Assembly: GCA_002733915.1 (NCBI GenBank)
Contig: NVXN01000001.1
Coordinates: forward strand, 694,618 to 708,007
From: Aequorivita sp.
GTDB taxonomy: Bacteria; Bacteroidota; Bacteroidia; Flavobacteriales; Flavobacteriaceae
Reading direction: 5' to 3'
DNA length: 13,390 nucleotides
Positions 1 through 6,191 of the stretch are shown here, one piece after another. The notes beneath the pieces are model-generated. The model saw only the letters and a program-made list of their open reading frames with translations. It searched no databases and was not told where the DNA came from. Within the stretch, counting starts at the first letter, position 1, and each line of letters begins with the position of its first letter. The position numbers and the translations under genes are program-made.

Positions 1-82
1 TAGACAGCGTTTTATAGATATCAATAATGCTCAATGCAAATACATACGATTTTTCAGACAATGGGTTTTGTTTATTCATCAT
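1..82 (-). CDS. Four-helix-bundle protein (rRNA IVS / S23-type family), 5' end only
   Basis: A reading frame starts at the tandem ATG pair 82-80/79-77 and stays open to the left edge, giving about 27 residues. From the second ATG they read MNKQNPLSEKSYVFALSII and continue DIYKTLS. This matches the start of the four-helix-bundle family (also called 23S rRNA intervening-sequence or S23 protein), whose members typically begin with a short charged stretch, then a helix of the type 'KSYxFALxIIxLYKxL'. These are small proteins of about 115-125 residues, common in Bacteroidota, with no established biochemical role. The gene lies 27 bp downstream of the ruvC stop on the same strand, so it may be cotranscribed with ruvC. 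Only about a fifth of the gene is present, and the call rests on this N-terminal pattern alone. Confidence 0.65.
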   Translation of the reverse strand, partial: MMNKQNPLSEKSYVFALSIIDIYKTLS

Positions 83-109
83 TCAAAATAATTGGTCATT
101 GATAAATGC

Positions 110-673
110 TCATTGCTTATTGACTTTGTTTTCGTTTTGTTTCACAAAAGCCGCCCAACCAGTATAACTTTTCCCAACCTCAACTTTATCGGAATTGTAA
201 AAATGGCAAACGGCCGCTGCCAAACCATCGGTACTGTCCAAATTCTTCGGTAATTCTTTTAAGCTCAAAAGACTTTGGAGCATTTTTGCAACCTGTTCCT
301 TACTGGCGTTTCCGTTGCCGGTAATGGCCATTTTAATCTTTTTGGGTGAATATTCTGTAATAGGGATTTGTCGCGAAAGTCCCGCCGCCATTGCCACACC
401 CTGTGCCCTTCCAAGCTTGAGCATGGATTGCACGTTTTTTCCAAAGAACGGCGCTTCAATGGCTATTTCATCAGGATGATGTGTGTCTATAAGTTCCACC
501 GTACGCTCAAAAATGAGTTTCAATTTTAGGTAATGGTCATCATACTTTTTGAGGTGCAACTCGTTCAGCTGTATAAATTGCATCTTTTTGCCCACAACTT
601 TTATGAGACCGAAACCCATAATTGTAGTTCCGGGGTCAATTCCTAAAATAATCTTTTCCGTTTTACTTTCCAT
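110..673 (-). CDS. ruvC: Crossover junction endodeoxyribonuclease RuvC
   Basis: This is the Holliday-junction resolvase that nicks recombination intermediates symmetrically, working with the RuvAB branch-migration motor in the cytoplasm. The 187-residue product has the usual RuvC length (about 160-190). The RNase H-like fold is recognisable from the first strand GIDPGT (D13), the second acidic residue in AIEAPFFGKN (E73), and the C-terminal pair in LDSTDGLAAAVCH (D146 and D149), which together give the four catalytic carboxylates. The segment KLGRAQGVAM (86-95) is also characteristic. The start is ATG at 673-671. The gene is divergent from a plus-strand membrane-protein gene 41 bp away. No ruvA or ruvB lies in the window, which is common in Bacteroidota. 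The last codons overlap a small run of CATTG-type repeats. Confidence 0.96.
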   Translation of the reverse strand: MESKTEKIILGIDPGTTIMGFGLIKVVGKKMQFIQLNELHLKKYDDHYLKLKLIFERTVELIDTHHPDEIAIEAPFFGKNVQSMLKLGRAQGVAMAAGLSRQIPITEYSPKKIKMAITGNGNASKEQVAKMLQSLLSLKELPKNLDSTDGLAAAVCHFYNSDKVEVGKSYTGWAAFVKQNENKVNKQ

Positions 674-714
674 TTATAAACCCGTTCGAAGACAGTAATT
701 TGTATTTTAGCGCT
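674..714. promoter_or_regulatory. Divergent intergenic region with a -7-like box next to the plus-strand start
   Basis: These 41 bp must hold the promoters of both ruvC (minus) and the LPG_synthase_TM-like gene (plus). On the plus strand, TATTTTAG at 703-710 differs at one position from the Bacteroidota -7 consensus TAnnTTTG. It ends only 4 bp before the ATG at 715. No clear -33 TTG at standard spacing is visible. No clear minus-strand -7 box for ruvC was seen. The assignment is an inference from motif similarity. Confidence 0.4.
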
Positions 715-1671
715 ATGATTGCCTTACCCCACAAAGCTAAACAATATCTGCTTGTCACCGCCAAAGTTTTGGTGATTGCTATAACCTTCGGGTATATTTT
801 TTTCAAACTGAAAAACAATACCTCACTGGGCTTTAGTGACTTTACGACCACTATTTTTTCCAAAGGGAATATTGCAATATATTCATTATTGTTTTTTGGC
901 TTTTTAGCAGCCAGCAATTGGTTTTTTGAAATTCTGAAATGGCAAGCCTTGGTTTCTTCTTTTGAAGAAATAGGTTTTAAAACTGCATTAAAACAAAGCT
1001 TAGCCGCACTCACGGTATCTTTGGCAACCCCAAACCGTATTGGCGAATACGGTGCAAAGGCAATGTTTTTTGAAAACAAAAAGCGAAAAAAAATACTCTT
1101 GCTCAACTTCGTTTCGGGTGCAGCACAAATGCTGGCTACGAGCTTTTTTGGAATTTTTGGACTCCTATATTTGCTGCGAAATTTTAATATAGACTTTTCA
1201 GTGTCCACACTTTGTTACTTTGGAATTGGCGTTATTTTACTTTTTGCAATCGCCTATTATTTTAAGGAAAAAGAACTTTTGCTAAAAGGTTTTTCAATAG
1301 CCAAAGTGGTTCAGTTTTTCAAAAAAATTCCTTTTCATATAAAGTTTAAAACAGTATTGTTTTCCACCGTTCGCTATGCAATTTTCAGCAGTATGTTTTA
1401 TGGTTTGCTACTCTTTTTTAATGCAAACATTACATTTTCAGAAGCTATCCCGCTCATTTTTGCAATGTACTTTTTAGTTTCCATCCTGCCCACCCTTTTC
1501 ATTTTTGAAGTTGTAATCCGCGGTGGTGTGGCGGTGTGGCTGTTTTCATTTGCCGGAGTGCCAGAGTTGGTTGTGCTGTCAACCGTGCTCGCAATGTGGC
1601 TATTCAATTTTGTGCTGCCTTCGCTTTTGGGAAGTTTTTTCGTACTTACCTATCAACCCATCACACGATGA
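715..1671 (+). CDS. Multispanning inner-membrane protein, LPG_synthase_TM / UPF0104 (flippase-like) family
   Basis: The 318-residue product is almost entirely hydrophobic, with about eight predicted membrane segments. It carries the family signature near residues 105-120, TPNRIGEYGAKAMFF, matching the conserved 'P-x-R-hG-E' loop of the lysylphosphatidylglycerol-synthase transmembrane domain (Pfam LPG_synthase_TM). Proteins with only this domain lack the catalytic aminoacyl-transfer half of MprF, so lysyl-PG synthesis should not be assumed; a lipid-flipping or glycolipid-export role is more likely. I chose the ATG at 715 over the in-frame TTG at 700 because TTG overlaps the putative -7 element and adds no conserved residues. 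The TGA stop overlaps the ATG of the following glycosyltransferase (ATGA), indicating translational coupling and probably a shared task in lipid-linked glycan metabolism. The exact substrate is unknown. Confidence 0.85.
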   Translation: MIALPHKAKQYLLVTAKVLVIAITFGYIFFKLKNNTSLGFSDFTTTIFSKGNIAIYSLLFFGFLAASNWFFEILKWQALVSSFEEIGFKTALKQSLAALTVSLATPNRIGEYGAKAMFFENKKRKKILLLNFVSGAAQMLATSFFGIFGLLYLLRNFNIDFSVSTLCYFGIGVILLFAIAYYFKEKELLLKGFSIAKVVQFFKKIPFHIKFKTVLFSTVRYAIFSSMFYGLLLFFNANITFSEAIPLIFAMYFLVSILPTLFIFEVVIRGGVAVWLFSFAGVPELVVLSTVLAMWLFNFVLPSLLGSFFVLTYQPITR

Positions 1672-2795
1672 TTTGGGCAATTCTGATACTTTTTGCGGCC
1701 TATTTGATTGCTATGGCGATTGTTGTTTACAGCTTCAAAAAAGTTAGTTTATTTAAAGCCGAAGAAATTGCTGCAAAGAGCCATTTCAGTATTGTAATTC
1801 CTTTTAGAAATGAAGCAGAAAACCTGCCAGTGCTTTTAAAAACTGTTGAAAATCTGAATTATCCGAGCAAAATGTTTGAGATCATTTTTGTGAATGACGC
1901 TTCCGAAGATAATTCCGAAGCAATTATTTCTGAAGCGATAGAAAAAAGCAGGTTTTCAATAAAAATTCTTCAAAATAAACGCATTTCAAATTCACCCAAA
2001 AAAGATGCTATTTCTGAAGCGATAAAAAACTCAAACTTTGAATGGATTGTAACAACCGATGCAGATTGCGAGCTTCCAAAAAACTGGCTAAAAACCCTTG
2101 ACGCTTTTATTCAAAAAAACAATCCTATGATGGTTTGCGGCCCGGTAATCTACAAATCAAACGGAAATTTTATTGAAAGCTTTCAACAACTCGACGGTTT
2201 TAGTTTGCAGGCTGTAACTATTGGCAGCTTTGGAATGAGGCGCCCTTTGCTATGTAATGGTGCAAACTTAGCTTACAGAAAAGATGCCTTTTTGGAGGTA
2301 AACGGTTTTTCAGAAAACGACCACATTGCAAGTGGCGACGATATTTTTCTGTTGGAAAAGATGAAAAAACGCTTTCCAAGGCAAGTTCAATTTTTAAAAT
2401 CAAAACAAGTCATCGTTTCCACAAAGCCGCAATCTACTTGGAAAAATGTTTTAAATCAACGAATTCGTTGGGCTTCAAAAACTTCAAAACAGAAAAGTAC
2501 GCTTTCCTTACTTTTGGGAGGGTTGGTATTTTTGGTAAACATTTCAGTTTTGGCAATTCCATTTTTAATGGTCTTTCATTCTGAAAATGCGCTGCTTTAT
2601 GCCTCATTGCTTTTTATCAAAATAATTACGGATTATATAATTGTGAGGCAAGCTGCAATCTTTTTTGGCAGAAAAATTATGTTTTGGAAATTTCTGTGGC
2701 AGCCGTTTGTGTATGCAGCAATCGTTTTGGCAGTAGTATTTGCAAGTTTCCGCGGAAACTATTCCTGGAAAGGGCGAAGCTTCGAAAAGCAATGA
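1668..2795 (+). CDS. Membrane-anchored family 2 glycosyltransferase
   Basis: The 375-residue product opens with a membrane segment (residues 1-22), followed by a GT-A fold: FSIVIPFRNEAENL (40-53), IIFVNDASEDNS (72-83), and the metal/nucleotide-sugar motif TTDADC with DAD at 131-133. GDDIFLLEKM (223-232) supplies the second acidic motif, and QRIRW (264-268) is the Q-x-x-R-W motif of processive-type GT2 enzymes such as cellulose or hyaluronan synthase relatives. Two to three further membrane segments follow (about 279-302, 306-326, 340-360). The enzyme probably transfers a sugar at the inner membrane to a lipid or polymer; donor and acceptor cannot be read from sequence. The reading frame extends 44 codons upstream to 1536, but that part lies inside the preceding gene and has no family similarity. 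The ATG at 1668, overlapping the upstream stop as ATGA, is therefore taken as the start. Confidence 0.9.
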   Translation: MIWAILILFAAYLIAMAIVVYSFKKVSLFKAEEIAAKSHFSIVIPFRNEAENLPVLLKTVENLNYPSKMFEIIFVNDASEDNSEAIISEAIEKSRFSIKILQNKRISNSPKKDAISEAIKNSNFEWIVTTDADCELPKNWLKTLDAFIQKNNPMMVCGPVIYKSNGNFIESFQQLDGFSLQAVTIGSFGMRRPLLCNGANLAYRKDAFLEVNGFSENDHIASGDDIFLLEKMKKRFPRQVQFLKSKQVIVSTKPQSTWKNVLNQRIRWASKTSKQKSTLSLLLGGLVFLVNISVLAIPFLMVFHSENALLYASLLFIKIITDYIIVRQAAIFFGRKIMFWKFLWQPFVYAAIVLAVVFASFRGNYSWKGRSFEKQ

Positions 2796-2813
2796 TAAAT
2801 TGATTTAATTTTT

Positions 2814-2821
2814 TACCTTAG
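2814..2821 (+). promoter_or_regulatory. Putative -7 promoter element for the secreted beta-barrel gene
   Basis: TACCTTAG differs by one base from the Bacteroidota -7 consensus TAnnTTTG and lies 22 bp before the ATG at 2844, leaving a predicted leader of roughly 15-20 nt. No standard -33 TTG at 19-21 bp spacing is obvious. It sits in the 48-bp gap after the glycosyltransferase gene. Confidence 0.4.
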
Positions 2822-2843
2822 CCATACTTTAAAACCCGCCCTT

Positions 2844-3722
2844 ATGAAATCGCTTTTCCCCATTTTCGCTTTGTTTTTTATACTTTCCGCAGGAACACTC
2901 CAGGCACAGCAGCAATATACCGTGGATGGCCAAACCTATACTTTGAATACCGAAGTTGAGGGCACACTGACTTTGCTCTGGAACACCGTAGATGGCGAAT
3001 ACCGATATTTTTCAAAGAAAGGAAATGATATTGTTGAACTGAAAAACACAAAACAAAACGGTGATTACCAGGAGGAATACAAGCAAACGTTACAGCAACT
3101 GACCAGTGACGCCCCGGTTTCGACTGAAAAGGTGAAACTGACATTGCCAAGCTTACACGCTTTTTTTGCGGAATACAATAAGAAGAAGGATCCCAATTTC
3201 AGAGAAACCGAAAAATCAATCGATCTAAAGTTTCGCTTAGGGGCTTTTATAGGGGTTGGTAATAGTGTTTATACAGAAAACCCTACAAATGAGTTGCAGC
3301 CTATTGCTGGAGTAGATTTAGAATTGATTGATAATGTTAAGTTGCGAAGACATTCTCTAGTGTTTCGGTTCAAACAAACTTTTGAAAGCAGCGAATACCA
3401 ATATTCTGCTTCTCAATTGTCATTAAATTATCGCTTTAAATTTGTACAAACACCTAAGTTCGATGCTTTTATAAATACCAAATTTGCGGCATTGACCTTT
3501 TCAAGCAGAGAATACACTGTCATTCCCCTTGGTGGATCGGCTATCATGAATAAAGAATCCGGCAGCGATTTTAGCGCCCCGATTACATTTGGCTTAGGTG
3601 CAGATTATAAATTGGGCAACGGTTATATCACGTTTAACTATAATGATATTGTGGGTTTAAGTGTAGATAATAATGGAGAGTTCCCGATAGATTTTACACT
3701 CGGTTATAAATTCAATCTGTAA
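2844..3722 (+). CDS. Secreted outer-membrane beta-barrel-like protein of unknown function
   Basis: The 292-residue product begins with a clear Sec signal peptide, MKSLFPIFALFFILSAGTLQA, with likely cleavage after A21 before QQQ. Residues 22-120 form a hydrophilic N-terminal domain with a repeated YTVDGQTYTL / GEYRYFSKKGN pattern suggestive of beta strands. From about residue 125 to the end, alternating polar/hydrophobic stretches (for example LKFRLGAFIGVGNS, LSLNYRFKF, APITFGLGADYKLGNG) end in FTLGYKFNL. A C-terminal strand with a terminal hydrophobic/aromatic pattern is typical of Bacteroidota outer-membrane barrels. I do not recognise a named family. A short -7-like box precedes it, so it may be transcribed apart from the glycosyltransferase gene 48 bp upstream. 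Its stop directly abuts the stop of the convergent lipoprotein gene. Confidence 0.75.
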   Translation: MKSLFPIFALFFILSAGTLQAQQQYTVDGQTYTLNTEVEGTLTLLWNTVDGEYRYFSKKGNDIVELKNTKQNGDYQEEYKQTLQQLTSDAPVSTEKVKLTLPSLHAFFAEYNKKKDPNFRETEKSIDLKFRLGAFIGVGNSVYTENPTNELQPIAGVDLELIDNVKLRRHSLVFRFKQTFESSEYQYSASQLSLNYRFKFVQTPKFDAFINTKFAALTFSSREYTVIPLGGSAIMNKESGSDFSAPITFGLGADYKLGNGYITFNYNDIVGLSVDNNGEFPIDFTLGYKFNL

Positions 3723-4202
3723 TCAATTTGTTTTAATGATGACCGGTAATGTGAATTGGGTTTTCACAGGAATTCCACGTTTATAGGCAGGAGCCACAGG
3801 CTTCAAGGAATCAATGCTTTGTAAAATCCAGTTTTCTAACTCGGGAAATTCCTTTTGCAACAAGGTGTCCATTTTTATTTCAAGAATAGAAAGTTGGCCA
3901 CTGCTGCTCACTTCAAAATTTACTTTTACGGTATCATATATTTCCCGCACCGCTATCATCTCATCATGACCTAAGGATTGGTACAAACGTGAATTGATAG
4001 TATTTATAAAGCAAGCTTTCTGTTCGGGTTTTTCCAAAATATCTTCGCAGTTGGGAAAAGAAGGATATCGATCTACGTCTTTCCAATCAATAGCTTTAAT
4101 TTCTTCCTTAAATAGTTCTTCGGAAGAAACTCTTTCGGTCTCAAAAAACTGGCAGGAAGTTGCCAACAGCAGAAGAAAAACCAAATGGAAGCGCTTTATC
4201 AT
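3723..4202 (-). CDS. TonB C-terminal-domain-like lipoprotein
   Basis: The 159-residue product has a lipoprotein signal, LVFLLLLATSC, with lipidation expected at C17. After a short linker it carries a TonB-C-like domain (about 43-159): RYPSFPNC, KACFINTINSRL, then strands VKVNFEVSSSGQLSILEIK and the closing PVKTQFTLPVIIK. Its layout matches the C-terminal domain of the M56 protein encoded next to it: a Y-P-x-x-P/C segment, two cysteines (C52, C64) with K-x-C-F around the second, G-x-I/L turns and a final F-x-L-P-I/V strand. This suggests descent by duplication. It lacks the N-terminal membrane helix and proline-rich spacer of true TonB, so energy transduction is doubtful; a periplasmic binding or sensory accessory role is possible. 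A terminator and its own promoter-like box separate it from the M56 gene. Confidence 0.75.
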   Translation of the reverse strand: MIKRFHLVFLLLLATSCQFFETERVSSEELFKEEIKAIDWKDVDRYPSFPNCEDILEKPEQKACFINTINSRLYQSLGHDEMIAVREIYDTVKVNFEVSSSGQLSILEIKMDTLLQKEFPELENWILQSIDSLKPVAPAYKRGIPVKTQFTLPVIIKTN

Positions 4203-4231
4203 TTCAGAAATAAATTCTACTTTGAAAAGTA

Positions 4232-4239
4232 CAAATTTA
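4232..4239 (-). promoter_or_regulatory. Putative -7 promoter element for the TonB-C lipoprotein gene
   Basis: On the minus strand the sequence reads TAAATTTG, an exact match to the Bacteroidota -7 consensus TAnnTTTG. It lies 29 bp upstream of the ATG at 4202 and downstream of the terminator of the M56 gene, so the lipoprotein is likely transcribed independently. No convincing -33 element was seen. Confidence 0.5.
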
Positions 4240-4271
4240 TTGAAACTTACTGGGTTGGTGGCTGTTCTTAT

Positions 4272-4307
4272 TTCAAAAAATAAAAAGCCGAAGAAATTCT
4301 TCGGCTT
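4272..4307 (-). terminator. Rho-independent terminator after the blaI/M56 operon
   Basis: The arms AAGCCGAAGAA (4285-4295) and TTCTTCGGCTT (4297-4307) are perfectly complementary over 11 bp; in the RNA a few inner pairs open to form the loop. Read on the minus strand, the stem is followed by a U-rich tract with two runs of T split by one A (about 4273-4284). It begins 22 bp after the stop of the M56 gene. The plus strand has no U-tract after the stem, so it acts on minus-strand transcription. Confidence 0.88.
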
Positions 4308-4329
4308 AAAAAAATATGTGGATAAAAGC

Positions 4330-5745
4330 TTATTTTACTTCAAAAATAATAGGCAAAGAATAAATTACGCTCACTTTTTTGCCTTTTTGTTCGCCTGGCT
4401 GCATTTGCGGGAGTTTTGCAATAATGCGAAGTGCCTCTACTTCAAGTTCTGGTTTTGAAGCTTTTGCCTTTACGTCAACGATGTCTCCTGATGCGTCAAT
4501 CTTAAATTGAACCACAATGCGTTGTCTACCCGTGAGCCCCAAATCATTCCCCAGCTTTGTGTTGAAATTTTCTCCCACAAAAGCACTAATGCGTTCTGTA
4601 AAGCATTTCTTCAACATTTCATTATCGCCTGAGCAACCGGGATAGGTTGGTACTCTTTCTATTTCAGAAAAAGCAACGGACATATCTCCCTCTCCATCAG
4701 TTTCATCCAAATATTCCTGTACCGAAGTATACACCTTATCCCCCGGTTGCGCTTCCGTAGTAAGCAATTTTAGCGCTTTTTCTTCCTCAGGTGTCATTTC
4801 ACCTTTTTTCATAATTGCTTCGGCCAGCTCGTTTATTTTATTCATCACCTCAGAGTCTGACTGTTGTACCGTTTGGGTTTCCTCTGTTTTGGGTTCATTG
4901 CTGCACGCGGTGTAAATTAACATTGTGCAAATTGCTGGCAATAGCAGTAAATACTTTAACTGCGCTGTTTTTCTTGATTTTGATTTTTGTAGCATACTGA
5001 TTCGTTTTTTGATTAATGATTGATTGAAAAATGTATTGATGAATGATATTTTTTCGGTTTGGAACACTTCCGAAAGCAGACTTTGATAGTAGTGTTTTCT
5101 ATCTTTCAGAATTGTAACCTTAGCATCTGCAATAAATTCATGAAGCGTGGCGATTCTATTTTGAAATAGATAAATCATGGGGTTGAACCAAAAGACGATG
5201 CGGAGCATTTCAAAAAAAAGAAGATCTACCGAATGTTTTTGAGCTATGTGAATTTTTTCATGGGCAATAATGCTCGCTTTTTTCTCTTCGGAAATGTCTT
5301 CTCCTAAAAATATAGTGTTGAAAAAGGAAAAAGCCACATCAGTTTTGGGAAGGATTATCAATTGGAATTCAGGGAGTTTTTCGGTGTTTCCCAAAAATTT
5401 CTGCTTTGTTATTTTATATAATTTTCGACAGAAAACTACCGCGCTTACAAACATTCCGAAAATCCAAACCGTGCCAAAATTAAGAGGCCACCAAGAATTT
5501 GCACTTGAGGATACTTCAGAAACTTCACCGCCGATCACTACTGCTGGCAGCTGGAATATGTATTCCTGCGGAATGTTTTGCTGGATAAACCCAATACTTA
5601 CAAAAGGCAGCGCAAAGCCCAAAATGGGTGTAATTAAAAGGTAAATTCTATTTAATGTGAAGAACGTTTCCTTTTTCAGAAAGAGATCGTAAACTGCCAA
5701 AAAAAGGGTTTGAAAAACGAGTATTTGTAATAGGGTGTGTATCAT
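4330..5745 (-). CDS. BlaR1-like M56 membrane metallopeptidase with C-terminal TonB-C domain
   Basis: The 471-residue product has the BlaR1/MecR1 membrane architecture. Helices lie at about 1-20, 34-54 and 90-107. A cytoplasmic zinc-protease loop carries HEKIH (162-166) with a third ligand candidate E203 in LHEFIADAK. The conserved FNQSLIKKRISML (240-252) is followed by a fourth helix (about 264-280). Instead of a penicillin-binding sensor, the extracytoplasmic part has a linker (282-362) and a TonB-C-like domain (363-471) with cysteines C371 and C381. In BlaR1 systems the protease responds to an external signal and inactivates the partner repressor. The start codon overlaps the blaI-like stop (ATGA), so the two are coupled. 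The signal is unknown; beta-lactams are not implied because no transpeptidase-like domain is present. M56 proteins with TonB domains recur in Bacteroidota. Confidence 0.88.
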   Translation of the reverse strand: MIHTLLQILVFQTLFLAVYDLFLKKETFFTLNRIYLLITPILGFALPFVSIGFIQQNIPQEYIFQLPAVVIGGEVSEVSSSANSWWPLNFGTVWIFGMFVSAVVFCRKLYKITKQKFLGNTEKLPEFQLIILPKTDVAFSFFNTIFLGEDISEEKKASIIAHEKIHIAQKHSVDLLFFEMLRIVFWFNPMIYLFQNRIATLHEFIADAKVTILKDRKHYYQSLLSEVFQTEKISFINTFFNQSLIKKRISMLQKSKSRKTAQLKYLLLLPAICTMLIYTACSNEPKTEETQTVQQSDSEVMNKINELAEAIMKKGEMTPEEEKALKLLTTEAQPGDKVYTSVQEYLDETDGEGDMSVAFSEIERVPTYPGCSGDNEMLKKCFTERISAFVGENFNTKLGNDLGLTGRQRIVVQFKIDASGDIVDVKAKASKPELEVEALRIIAKLPQMQPGEQKGKKVSVIYSLPIIFEVK

Positions 5746-6110
5746 TTTTCAGATTTTTCAGAATTGATTTCTTTCATAATGGTCTCCATTTCCTGAATGC
5801 TTATGTCGTTTTTCTTCATAAAAAAAGAAACCATACTTTTAAAGGAGCCTTGGAAATAACCCTCCATCAGTTTGTTCAAGGATTGATTGCTGTATTCCGT
5901 TTTCTTCACCTTCGGAAAATAAACATGGCCCCGTCCTTCCTTTCTGTAATCTACAAAATCCTTGCTCTCAAGAATTCTGACAATGGTGGAAACTGTGTTG
6001 TAGGCAGGCTTTGGCTCTGGCAATTGCTCTATAATCGAGGCAACATTGGCCTCCTCCAAATCCCAGAGGATTTGCATAATATCTTCTTCTGCTTTGGTTA
6101 GTTGTTTCAT
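5742..6110 (-). CDS. BlaI/MecI/CopY-family transcriptional repressor
   Basis: The 122-residue product has the length and winged-helix pattern of BlaI/MecI: LTKAEEDIMQILW (4-16), a recognition helix PAYNTVSTIVRILESK (35-50), and the wing YRKEGRGHVYFPKV (55-68). A helical C-terminal dimerisation region runs from 70 to 122. Family members dimerise on palindromic operators and are removed by proteolysis through the partner M56 protease, which is encoded immediately downstream with a 4-bp overlap. The upstream region holds nested TTAGTT/AACTAA palindromes around an exact -7 box, pointing to autoregulation of the two-gene operon. Whether other genes, such as the TonB-C lipoprotein gene, also carry this operator cannot be told; no such palindrome was seen upstream of that gene. 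Confidence 0.93.
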   Translation of the reverse strand: MKQLTKAEEDIMQILWDLEEANVASIIEQLPEPKPAYNTVSTIVRILESKDFVDYRKEGRGHVYFPKVKKTEYSNQSLNKLMEGYFQGSFKSMVSFFMKKNDISIQEMETIMKEINSEKSEK

Positions 6111-6161
6111 TAGTATAGATTCAAATTTTACTTTTGGGAACTACATAAAAACCAAATAAAG

Positions 6162-6184
6162 GTCATTGAGCGTAGCCGAAATTC
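6162..6184. repeat. Possible dispersed intergenic repeat fragment in the blaI leader
   Basis: The block GGTCATTGAGCGTAGCCGAA is more GC-rich than its surroundings. It resembles short, partly palindromic 'GTCATTnCGnCTACGCTCAATGAC'-like elements that I recall from intergenic regions of flavobacterial genomes. It lies between the predicted -7 box and the blaI start, so it would be in the 5' leader. Only one copy is in the window, so the repeat call is tentative. Confidence 0.3.
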
Positions 6185-6191
6185 AAATATA
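6184..6191 (-). promoter_or_regulatory. -7 promoter element of the blaI/M56 operon
   Basis: Read on the minus strand the sequence is TATATTTG, an exact TAnnTTTG match. Transcription would start near 6178, leaving a leader of about 68 nt before the blaI ATG at 6110. The operator palindromes lie directly upstream and occupy the place where a -33 element and spacer should be. Confidence 0.6.

Noticed and set aside
700..714. TTG start five codons upstream for the flippase-like gene
   Set aside because: It overlaps the -7-like box and adds no conserved residues; the ATG at 715 is the better start.
1536..1667. 44-codon N-terminal extension of the GT2 glycosyltransferase
   Set aside because: It lies entirely inside the preceding gene, has no family similarity, and the ATGA overlap at 1668 gives a normal start.
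2775..2790. CGAAGCTTCG palindrome and GCTT/AAGC stem at the end of the GT2 gene as a terminator
   Set aside because: The stem is short, lies within the coding sequence and has no proper U-tract directly after it.
4330..6110. Beta-lactam resistance operon blaI-blaR1
   Set aside because: There is no beta-lactamase gene nearby and the sensor is TonB-C-like, not penicillin-binding; only the switch architecture is shared.
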